A stretch of DNA of 64,000 bases from Physella acuta (taxonomy: Eukaryota > Mollusca > Gastropoda > Physidae): NCBI RefSeq assembly GCF_028476545.1, contig NW_026732528.1:1-64000 (forward strand), given 5' to 3'. The position numbers and the translations under genes are program-made. Positions 1-10,400 of this stretch are shown piece by piece (positions within the stretch are counted from its first letter, which is position 1; each line of letters opens with the position of its first letter). The notes under the pieces were generated by a model. That model was not told where the DNA came from. It made no database searches and worked only from the letters and a program-made list of their open reading frames with translations.

Positions 1-2239
1 TTTAATGTAACCATCGAAATTTGACTTCGCAGGGTAAGTTTCACACTCCTCACATTATCACCAAAGACTTGTTAGATTATTTATACGTCTTTGTTTTGAA
101 GCATATCTAAGTTCAAGTATTTCTTGACCAGGCAAAATTACCCCCCCCCCTTAAATATTAAGGCCCCGACATTAACTTCTTGGGAAAAAAAATTGTACTT
201 AACCGAAACCGTTTCCACTATAGACATACAACACTAGTCTACAAACCAAGTCACGTGACCGCACCAACTGACCTCTTCTTTCTCTCTGTATTGAGGGGGT
301 GGGTTGGCAGGCCTGACGGGCGCCGAGAATGGGGCGTCAAGCATCTCTCTTGTACTCGTGAGCACTCGACGTTGTGGCATATTAGGTTCTCTTGTGTGCT
401 GAAACTAGAAAAGAGACATGGCTCTAGGGTTATCTGTCCATGACGCCGACAAAAACACATTTTAGACACCCACCTTCCCCTTACCACACGCGTCAACTTT
501 GGACACTGTCAAATTTTCAGTCATGTGTTGTTGTGAGTGCATACACAGGTGCACATGCTTTACTCATGCATTTTTTAATTAACAAAAATGTTTAGAAATT
601 TAGAAAAAGCTGTAAGCCACCACGAGAATTTAAGCAAATTTTCTGTTAGTTATTTTTCTTTCTTTAATTAGCTAGACAAACTTTTTTTTTTAAAAAAGCG
701 CCGCTTTGCTGAAAAAGATCCCAGCTTACTTCCCCTTCTGGCTTATTTAAAAACTAGCTGTATGATTTTTTAAACCAACGATATGAAACACATGCAAATA
801 TGCATAAGAAGACAAAAAAATCAACACGGCCGATTAAATCACTCTATGATAAATCGATATTGATTTCGAGGGCCACTTACGTACACTGGTATTTCTTATT
901 CAACTATATTTCAATACAAATTAACGATCTGAAATATCGATCTATCGATACCAATTCGGAACCCATGAACGTAAGCCAAAATTATTTTGCTAACAAGGAA
1001 AAGGCTATCGGGTCGAGGTATAGATCTTAAAGCTGAAGCACGGTTGTTGCATTAGTTGGTTTCGTTCAGAAAATTGTTGATCGTAAAGTTAAGCACTGAA
1101 CATTTTTCTTAACAATTTAAATAGGCGCAAGCGTGACTATTTAACCAACAACCGCCAAGTAATTGAGGTGTAGGCTATAAATTGTTTATGCTCGAGTGAT
1201 CTCGCTATTGATTTACAAACAAACAAAGTCAACATTGCCCTTATCGATGTGTTTACACTTGGTAATAAAATTAAAAACTCTACCAGTTTTGTTAGCTATA
1301 AAAACAAATCTAAATCGTAAAAAAAAAAAGATTTTGAGATTAAATTAACAAAGTAACAACAATAATTTAAATGTATATTTGCATTCAAATGAGTTTGACC
1401 ATATTTAAAAATTTTTTTTTGTAATTTCTGAAAATCGCTGCCAATATTTGAAAACTTTCTCCCCAGTTATGTCCCCTAGTGATGAGTTAACCCCCATTAC
1501 ACAATAACATACCTGACATTAATTAACCCTATGCAGACATTACTCAATTACTGACACTGTCTTCAGTAGTCTGGTACTTGATGGTGACTATAATTGTCAT
1601 TACGTGTCTATTCTTAACATTCCAAAAGGTTTTGCTAGTTTGATTGACTAAATAATGGTATACTGATAAAAGTAGTTTAATATAAAATGATATACATGCA
1701 CGTAGGCCCCAAAACACTAAATAAAGGTGCCCTTAATAGTATAATTATTTATGTATACGTATAACAACTACAGTTCAGTAATATCCTAATATATAATTCC
1801 CCATGTGCGCACTTCTCTCTCTCTGTCCGCAAAATATTTTCGCCGGACATCACGTCAGAATCGGCAGCGATATATGGATACCTTTATACGGACTTTTGTT
1901 GAAAAAAATATGTTAGATGTTTTAAATGTATAACCATAATTTTATTTAAAGAAGAAAAATAAAAAATAAAGGCGTATTCGAATGTAGAGAAACAGTATTA
2001 TTTATGCAACCGGAAAAGTGTATAAACTTGGGACAAGAACGCATTTAACAATGACGTCGCTTATTGTTTACACTAAAAAAAGGAGCACGAAACTGATGAC
2101 GTCATCTTCCGAGTTTAGAATAAAAAGAAATGAACTATTTCATTCAAATATGATTTAGAGCTATGTAAATATTGTATACACTATGAAATGTATACAATAC
2201 GATTTTCTCGGCCTAAACTTAAAAAATTTATTTTATCTA

Positions 2240-2326
2240 TTTGGATTCTAGATCTAGAGATTCTAGATCTAGATATTGATCTCGATCTAGATATTCTAGA
2301 TCATCTAGATCTAGATCTAGATGATC
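2240..2326. repeat. TCTAGATC-type simple repeat cluster
   Basis: Overlapping copies of tctagatctaga-type palindromic words run through this stretch. Similar clusters lie at 23932-24150 and 50402-50541. The adjoining 2335-2460 segment is abruptly GC-rich and unlike its surroundings. Confidence 0.7.
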
Positions 2327-4134
2327 TACAAAGCTAAGTTGTCGGGTGCCCGATAGGGCACTTCCCGGCGCCGCAGGCGCTTCAAATTTGGCAGGATCTT
2401 GCCTTGGGGCGACAGAACACGGGGGCCGGTTGGCCAAAAAAATCTACGATGAGGGGGTCAAAACTGACCTCGACTGACCGGCGCCTTATATGGGCGAATT
2501 AATTAAGCATTCACATTCTCAATGTTTTCGAAAGCCTAAGCGAAGCTGGGCAGCATGCCTAGTATATTTATAAATAGCGTACTGAAAGCTAGACGTTACT
2601 TTGATGCAGGAAAAAGTCAACACGATAATTTCAAAACTCTGGATATGATAAAAACTGTTGACAGGAAAAAAAAAGCGAACGATTTTGTAATCAGTTTAAC
2701 ATTGAGCTTACCAGAAGCCAGATTTTTTAAATCGGCGTATGTTACGGCAGTATACATATACGCTTACTTTAATGTAAACAGCCTATTATCAAATGACAAC
2801 AAAAACACACAGTAGCTCACCCAAGAGCCGTCATTGGCTGAAGAAGGTGCGAAGTTTCTTCCTTTAGTCATGGCAAATTGTGAAGTATTCCAACGTCTAA
2901 AACATCTAAATAAAAAAGCGAATTAGGTACTCAGAAATCTAGAAATAAACCTCCATGAAATAAACACAAGAGTCCTTAACGAAGCTGGTCGCTACACAAA
3001 CGTATACCATTCGTATCAACGGTACGTAAGCCAAGCAAAGATAAACGTCGATTAAAGGGGAATAAGCAGCTAATTGCACGCAAGCCCCCTGCGTAACGGG
3101 ATCTCATTAAAAATGTCGGGACCGAAGTTTTCTATTGAACCTTTGTGTCTTGGGTCTGTGAGAAAAAAAAATCAGAGCTTCTTTAAATATGCAGCGAAAC
3201 CCCGCCGTCACGTTTGATTATAATCCAGGAGCTTTAGTGTAGGTCTCCTGGGTCGCAATGCTGGTCTGTCCTGGCATTTAGATAAGGCTTGTGACACAAT
3301 AGGGCTTGTTTGCTACACACTTGTGTATGACACGTGTAGTTTGGTCTGTGTCTTAATCCTGACATGTTTTTGTTTCTGATACAACGCTTTATTAGCATAA
3401 ACATTGCGTGCTGTAATTTGTAGGCTACAGCCCAACCCGCTCTATAATTTATAGTTCACAGTCTATAATATACACACCATACAACTAGTTCCACAATCCG
3501 CAATCAACCAAATACACTCACTACTTACCAGATACAATATACATACTTATTAATTCATGCTAACACGATCAAGACCACGATCATTCATGTACAATAAATT
3601 CCTCACGAAAAATTTATTATCCGCTTATATAGCACACATTACACTCATCACTCAAATCCCACACAGTGACACCCGCCCCACAATTCCCGTCACACACCCG
3701 GCCCACAATTCCCGTCACACACCCGCCCCACAACTCCCGTCACACACCCGACCTAATTGTGTACCACATTCAACTGGTTTGAACCTTAGGCCTCGGGAAA
3801 TCACCCATTGTTGTTCTCATCGATACTAATGGCGCCCCGTGCACGTGATATCATTGAACGGTCACGCTGGTTTGATTCCAGACCTTTTGTTCTGTGGTTT
3901 GACTCGCTTGAATACGCCAACAGGACTAAATAGAATCGTATTGAGTTTTTTTTTTTTTACAGCACTGGTATGGTTTATTTTACAAGGATAAGACTAGGAC
4001 CACAGTTGGGAATTATGGAGAAAAACTGGGCTAAATCATAAGGGCTAAGAAATACAAAAGCGCAAATGTGGATGGATTTGATAAACCTTACGTAATTGAA
4101 CTAGCAACATCACCATACAAGCATTAAATTGAAA

Positions 4135-4310
4135 TCACTAAGAAAAGAGGAAAGTAGGTAGACCAAAACAAACTTGGAAAAGATCAGTTGTCAGTGAAGC
4201 AGAAGCAGTCTGAATGTCGTGGGCCCAACTTGGAGGAATCGCCCAGGACCGAGTACGATGAAGAGGTATGGTTGTGTCTGTATGCTCCACAAGGGTTCGA
4301 TATGGAATGA
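4135..4310 (+). mobile_element. LINE relic: C-terminal end of a reverse-transcriptase ORF2
   Basis: The + frame reads KVGRPKQTW, followed by a helical stretch, then MSWAQLGGIAQDRVR and VCSTR. This is the typical end of many LINE ORF2 proteins, a GRPKxTW block followed by TWGELxxLAQDRxRWR and LCxxR. In-frame stops interrupt it, one before the MSW block and one where a Trp codon is expected after DRVR, so it is a dead copy. It is followed by a short ATGACAATGACGATGATG-like tail, which fits the microsatellite tail of some LINEs. The clade cannot be fixed from so short a piece. No RT core is visible upstream. Confidence 0.6.
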
Positions 4311-5042
4311 CAATGACGATGATGGTTTGGTCAGAGTTTCTTTCCGTTATATCTACGGGTGAGGGAACTGCCCCTCCCCCCTCCCGGAGCACATCTACCA
4401 CTCACCACCTCCCACTCGGATTAATGTTGCAATAGAAATATATATTGTTTAAAAACAAAATATATAGTCTACTTCAAGCAATAAAATTTAAAATGCCCAA
4501 TCGGAGACAAAGGTCTATAAAAACCTGGTCCTGTTGGTGTTTGAGATTATGGTATCGATATATTTAGCAAATAGATTCGACTCCACACCCCTCCTGTTGA
4601 CAAGTGTTTTATTGTGTCTCGAACAGGGGGTGGTTTTCGTGAAATACAATGTCGAGCAACGTTGTCAAGTCGAGATGTGTAGAGGTTAACAACACACCAC
4701 TTGAACCTACACATGTGCTCTCTGACAACCAGAGCTCCATGCCGTATATTCTTTGAATTGTTATATAAGTGTGCTCTAGCGAGCTGAATGGCTCTATAAA
4801 TTACATTACAAAACATATTGCCCCCCCCCCCCCCCCGCACTAGCAATGTAGTAAATCTACTCTTCCGAACGTGACAGACCAAGGACAGATAAAGTAGAGT
4901 TCACCTGTTTCTGTGAACTCAGCGTTTTAAAAAAAAGTTTGGTCAGCACTATTCACAGCCGCCATAACTTTCCCTCACGTGACTTAAAGGACGTCATACA
5001 GACTCGAGCCAAGGAACTTAACTCGAGTCACCACATACATAA

Positions 5043-5297
5043 CACAAATGTCCTTTAGTCATCACACTACCCTCAGGGCCCATACAAATGTCATTTAGTC
5101 ACAAAATTACCCGGTCAGGGACCATACACAAATGACATTTAGTCACCACACTACACGTAAGGGACCATACAAAAATGTCATTTAGTCACCACACTTCCCG
5201 TCTGGGACCATACACAAATGTCATTTAGTCACCACACTTCCCGTCTGGGACCACGCACAAGTATGTCATTTAGTCACAGAAACTACCCGTCAGGTCC
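5043..5297. repeat. 43-bp minisatellite, about six copies
   Basis: The unit reads approximately gtcatttagtcaccacac followed by a ccgtctgggaccatacacaaat-like half. Copies diverge by a few bases and by small indels. The array ends at a poly-C tract (about 5297-5308). Confidence 0.9.
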
Positions 5298-5308
5298 CCC
5301 CCCCCCCC

Positions 5309-5780
5309 TTTTTACTTTCTCGTATATAAGAAGTATAGAGAAAGTCTTGTAATCGTGCAAAAAAAAAAAATCGAGATTTTTACAAATCTCGACGTTTTAC
5401 ACCTCACTGATATGGAAAAACATAATTTTGCAATCTTGTCCGTATGTCTGTGTGTGTGTGTGTCTGTCTGTCTGTCTGTGTGTAAACACGATAACTTGAG
5501 TACCGTTACAGCTAGGTTGATGAAATTTCATATATAAGTATTTTATCAAAATCGTAGATCCGTATCAACTTTTGAGTGATTTCCGATAACCGGAAGTGGT
5601 ACTTTTTGTACGTTGAATTTTTCAAAATCCTATAATTTGAGTACTATTTCAGATAGATAAATGAAATTTCACATGTAAGTAAAAGATCTAATTCTCTACC
5701 TTCTGTCAAATTTTGAGTAATTTACGTTGACCGGAAGCACTAATTTACGCTATTTCCGATTTCTCAAAAAAAAAACCGCA
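5309..5780. repeat. Old dispersed repeat with internal duplication
   Basis: The segment opens with two small hairpins: actttctc/gagaaagt at about 5319-5345, and a 9-bp stem of tcgagattt/aaatctcga near 5371-5392. A tgtg/tgtc microsatellite (5446-5482) follows. Two diverged copies of a roughly 150-bp module come next, each containing a TTGAGTA...GATGAAATTTCA block and ending in a CCGGAAG block (about 5487-5620 and 5625-5740). The layout looks like a transposon-derived repeat seen in many invertebrates, but I cannot name the family. No coding potential is visible. Confidence 0.45.
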
Positions 5781-5805
5781 TGTAAATTTATAAAGTACTA
5801 ATAAT

Positions 5806-5855
5806 ATTGCGCACCAATATGCACATTTTGTTTTGGCGTTCGCTTGGTGCGCAAT
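5806..5855. repeat. 12-bp inverted repeat
   Basis: The stem attgcgcaccaa (5806-5817) pairs perfectly with ttggtgcgcaat (5844-5855) across a 26-base loop. It sits between the dispersed repeat and the large palindrome and may belong to one compound foldback element. Confidence 0.7.
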
Positions 5856-5902
5856 TCTTTTTTCTATGAGATTCTATTCTATTTTTAAAAGTTTAAGTAA
5901 TT

Positions 5903-6172
5903 AAAAAAAATTCATAAAAAACGTTTTAATAACAAGCTTTTATGTAATGATGCACTAAAAAGTAGAAAATAAATTATAGACTACTATTTAAATAACTATA
6001 AAGAAAAGCGTGGGTCACTTTAGTATCTATTGGATACCTTTACTAATGTTAAGGAAGACACCCACGCTTTTCTTTATAGTTATTTAAATAGTAGTCTATA
6101 ATTTATTTTCTACTTTTTAGTGCATCATTACATAAAAGCTTGTTATTAAAACGTTTTTTATGAATTTTTTTT
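5903..6172. repeat. Perfect long palindrome, 113-bp arms
   Basis: The left arm (5903-6015) and right arm (6060-6172) are exact reverse complements as far as I can read by eye, separated by a 44-base spacer (6016-6059). The arms begin in an A-run and end in the acccacgc/gcgtgggt core. The arms contain no gene. Long perfect arms indicate recent origin or active homogenisation and would form a stable cruciform or hairpin RNA. It may be a foldback-type MITE, but no target-site duplication was identified. Confidence 0.9.
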
Positions 6173-6214
6173 TCAGTACTTTACATGTTTTATTTACAAT
6201 AGAGTTACATGACT

Positions 6215-6269
6215 AAAAACCATTGCGCGCCTACTGAACATCACGTTCAGTAGGCGCGCAATGGTTTTT
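6215..6269. repeat. GC-rich hairpin, perfect 25-bp arms
   Basis: Arms at 6215-6239 and 6245-6269 are exact reverse complements with a 5-base loop (atcac). The stem contains cattgcgcgcc. It looks like a strong stem-loop or the tips of a foldback transposon, and lies 42 bp beyond the 113-bp palindrome. It is too palindromic and too rich in CG steps to be chance. Confidence 0.85.
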
Positions 6270-6899
6270 GAACGCAGCCATTACGTGATGGCGCAGCTAT
6301 TGAAGGTGATGACGCGTGTGGTGTGGTTGGCTAGGCATGCCTACTAATTCGGTCCAAATTTTTATTAATTCATAAAAAATTAATTAGGCATCCAATTAAG
6401 TCAAATTTAGTTTCAGATTGCATTGTCTTCATGTCTTGACCCACGTGTCAAATGTGAATCGTATCGGTCAAGTAGAAGTTTCCGAATTTTCACTCCTGCG
6501 TTTCGATCTAGACTGACGACAGACAGACTGGCGACTGACGAGGAAGTGAGTTAAATAAAAGCTTGTAAAAATCATGTCTATATTCCAAGTTATATAAGAA
6601 TATTCGAGAAAGTTTAGGGGAGAACACTACCGGTTTATTTAATACATCGTCGTCACAAATATCGGACCCTTCCCCCTTACAAGTGTGACATCCTTTAAGG
6701 TTTAAGGACGACCCCTAGGCCCTTGGCTACAGTTCATGTGTTCTTTTGTGTCAGCAATATTATTTTTGTAATATGAAACTTTGCGTGTTATAGTTATAGG
6801 CTTCTAATTTCTGCCCAAGTAGGCCTACATATTTGAGTCCAGTCTGGTTAAATGACTGTTATTTGTTCCATCCACGACGTAGTTCTAATTTTAAAAATC

Positions 6900-6994
6900 T
6901 AATCACCACACGCGGTATCTCGCGAGATTTTGATTTGTTTATAAACCGTTATGGCGGACACCGTGCGTAGAGATGTGTAAACAACAGATGAATG
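6900..6994 (+). promoter_or_regulatory. Probable TATA-less promoter and 5' UTR exon of ANKAR
   Basis: The stretch holds a perfect TCTCGCGAGA element (6918-6927) and an ATGGCGG word (6951-6957). It then runs to a good donor, aatg|gtaaga, after 6994. An acceptor, attgcag, ends at 7437, 19 bases before the ANKAR start codon, so a spliced 5' UTR is likely. If that splice is used, the leader contains a three-codon upstream ORF (ATG at 6988, stop just after the junction). The transcription start is not visible directly. Confidence 0.55.
6918..6927. promoter_or_regulatory. TCTCGCGAGA (BANP-type CGCG) element
   Basis: This is an exact 10-bp palindrome. In vertebrates it is bound by BANP and activates CpG-rich, TATA-less promoters of widely expressed genes. 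Here it lies about 540 bp upstream of the ANKAR ATG and about 67 bp upstream of the proposed first donor. A YY1-like ATGGCGG word lies 24 bp downstream. Function in a mollusc is inferred from motif and position only. Confidence 0.6.
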
Positions 6995-7456
6995 GTAAGA
7001 AAAATGCTGAAGAAATAAACAAAACATAATTTAAAAACACGGTCTGACTCTAAAATAAATCGTTTAAACACAAAAGTAGTAAACAGCGAACTAATTAGAT
7101 TTCTAAATGTAGGTATGTCAGTATTTTAAATAGAATCTATATTATTATTAGGCTAGGCCTAGGCCCGCCTAGGGCGCTAGGCGCCTAAATTAATAAACTA
7201 ATTATTAATTAAATAAAATTAATAAATTATTTGGTATTTTCAGTTGTAAATTTAAAATATTTATTATTTAAGTAGATATATGTAACAATTTGTTTATGGC
7301 TTATATTATCATTTTATGGAATGTGTATTTTAATGATTGTTATCATCTGAAATTAATAATATCTCCTTTAAATTAAAATTAAGCTTTTTGCTACTTTTTG
7401 CATGATTAAACTTTTATTTTGAACATCTAAATTGCAGTTTAAACATTAATTGAAGA

Positions 7457-10400
7457 ATGGTTAGTCAGGAGGAAGACATCACTGCTTTGCAGAATTTGTC
7501 CAGGACTGCATCAGTATATTTGGACAAATTGGATCGCTATGACAGCCAGGAATTATTGTCATGCAGCATGGCTCATTGGATGCTATCTAATGATGTGTTT
7601 AGAATGCCAACAGAACAGCTTCAAGGCATCATTGCTCAAATGAATCCTAAAGACAATACTTGTATTATGCTATTTCCAGTAGATGAAACAGTGCCACAAT
7701 TGTGTTACAGGTTAGTTAACTGATAATTTGTTACATGTTTGTCACTCTTCTATTTCGGGCAGGGTGGGGTAAAAAAGATCCAACAGCGTGTGAGCCTGCT
7801 GTGAGGTGGGTGGGAGCATTGTATTTGGGTCCATGTGGACATCTACATGTTAAAATAAAATAACAAATCTTCAGTTACCATTTATGAAAATCATTTAATT
7901 CACTCATAGTTTTTATTTTTAACTACACATATATAATGATAATGGTATAAAAATTTTTGTTTCAGGGAGGTCCATAACATTGTACGAGAGCTAACCTTTG
8001 GTATCTATGTCATGCATCAAACACCTGTCATTTCTCTGGAAGCCAACTTTGATCAAGCCACACTGTGTCAGATTCCCCCAGCATATTTCAACACGCGTGT
8101 TGGCCAAATTTTGATTAGTGTGGACTACATGATCAAAGCTATCTGGCATGGAGCATACTTTCCTAAAGAAAAACGCTCAAAGTTTGGAGAGAGGTGGCGT
8201 ACAAATCTTGATGTGAACAGTTTGGGAAAGGCTGAAACTAAGAAACCATTATTAACAGAGTTTGTTAGTGCAGGTACAAATAACTACTTCTTACAAGACT
8301 TTCAGATTTATAATGTATTAAACTAAACTTTCTATTGCTTTATCCATGAAATGTATGTTTTCCCAGGACTAATGGATCTGACCAAGGATCCAGACTTTGC
8401 CCGTGCTTATGATAGCCTGCCAGCAGAACTGCCAGGGGATACAGAGATGCTGGAAGAGACAGAATTTTTCATGAGTCATGTTGAGAACATGAGCATGAGA
8501 ATGGTCTTAACCCAAAAAGATGTGGAATTCCATCAAAACATGTACATTATAGAGTCAGTCCTTTTTCACTCTTTGATAATGTGATTTATAAACTGTTACT
8601 TTGCCATCAAAGGCAAACTAAAATAGCACAAACAAGATGATATGTTGTGACTATTAAACTTTAGTTCATGTCAAAATTAGATGAGAAACTCAATTCTATG
8701 ATAGTTTCTGTACAACATACTATTTGAAAGATGAAACTATTTTTATATTCCTTCTGGTAAAGTTGATTGAAAAAACAGATTCTGTTTAAAAGTACTAAAA
8801 CTTCACAGCATTTTCATTAAATAACAGTATAAAATTAAACTACTGTTACTTACTAAAAAAAACTTATAACTGAGTAAATTATAAATCAGTTTTTGTGTTA
8901 TCTCTCCCAGTGCTGATTACAAAGTTTCAAGTATAGTGCGATTAATGGACAATCAGATTGATCACACAGGCTATGAACGGCTAAAAACAAAACTTCAAAT
9001 GCAGGAAGATATTATCCAGGTTCTTATTTTTGTTTCACACAATCTTGTTTTAGTAAATACAAATTGATTTGTAGCATATTATTGTTTTCATTACTATTTG
9101 TTTTACAAAAATATTTTTCTTTGATCAGGTGGCCATATGCAAATTTTTAATTCTGAACCTGATTATATCAGTTTTTAAAAGCTGCAAAAAAAAAAAGATT
9201 CTTTGCAGATGATGTTGAGTTCATGTGTTTTTTTTTCTTAACATGTGAAGTTTTATGAATGGATAATGTGGTCAGGACTATGCCCAGCAACCTTTACTTT
9301 CCCTAACTAAAGAGTTAGGTACCCATCAGTGCTGGGTGGACTCAGGGAAGTCCCACTGACTTGAACGTGGATTCAAACTTGAGACTTTTTGGTTATCAGT
9401 CTAGTGCTCTACCGCTAGGCCATGCTGTACCACTTTTAAAAGCCGTTTCATTGTTTTAACAATATTTCACTGATCTGACAGAAATACATAAGTGCCAAGC
9501 AAGAAACAAGAAGGCAGCTGGAATTACTGAAGCTTATCAGTTACCTTGTTCCTTTCTTGCTAGGCATGCGCAAGAGGATGAGAATCCCTGACTTCAACAG
9601 ACTCATGAATCCTTACTCTAGTAAGCATTGAACATTCTTTTTCTGAATCCAACATTTGTCTAGCAGTAAGCATGGAACATTCTTTTTTTGAACCCAGCAT
9701 TTGTCTAAGAGGCTTGGTTTTCAGTACTGTTAGAATGTTGCTTGAATTGATTGTTTAAACTCAACTGGATCCATTTTTCAGGTGATGAATGTAGAACAGA
9801 AAGAGAGTTACCTCCCTTAATGGTTGGCCCTGACTACAAATGTAAAAATTTCTTAGCAAACAGCACATATTTCCATCTACATGGAGGTAATTACTTTAAT
9901 CTGGTGTTTAAAATAAGTTAACATCATTGCTTCAATCTACCATTACTCTGTACTGGTTATTTTTAATAGTCTCCAACGTGAACTAACTCATATGAAATGA
10001 GTGTAATATTTATTTTTCTATAATTTTATTGTATTTTACAATTATTTTTTTTAGGTATTAACATTTTAAATGATCACACTGTACTGTACATTTTTGTTAG
10101 GTATCAACCTTGACCTTGAAACAGATGATATGAAACCTGCCTCTGAAGAGTTTGTCAACGAATATCCCAACATCTTTGAGGCAGCTATGAAAGAGTTTAA
10201 CCAACATTTAAATCCAGAACAACAAAGAGTCAGAGATCACTACAACATACCCATCATTAAAGTTGAAGGAAAGCCGTAAGTTACACTGTTTATAGATATT
10301 TATTAAATTACTATGTAAATCAATTATTCAATGTGATTGTATAGTGTGTAAAATAACTAGAAACAAAGTTCTCTTTTCTTATATAGTTATTTTAATTTTT

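Larger units (their letters stand above)
1..6899. other. Non-genic upstream region
   Basis: No convincing coding exon was found here. The short open frames at 180-443, 800-1030, 2555-2815 and 3557-3829 show no domain, no paired splice sites and no resemblance I recognise. The stretch is AT-rich with poly-C tracts near 141, 4819 and 5297. The recognisable pieces (TCTAGATC cluster, LINE tail, 43-bp minisatellite, dispersed repeat, two palindromes) are listed separately. A GC-rich island at about 2335-2460 stands out but was not identified. Confidence 0.6.

Noticed and set aside
2340-2400. tRNA-like GC-rich segment
   Set aside because: No A box and B box in the right order and no cloverleaf could be drawn.
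2237-2437. GC-rich - strand frame near 2340-2437
   Set aside because: Half of it is translation of the TCTAGATC repeat. The GC-rich half is compositionally odd, but I recognise no family.
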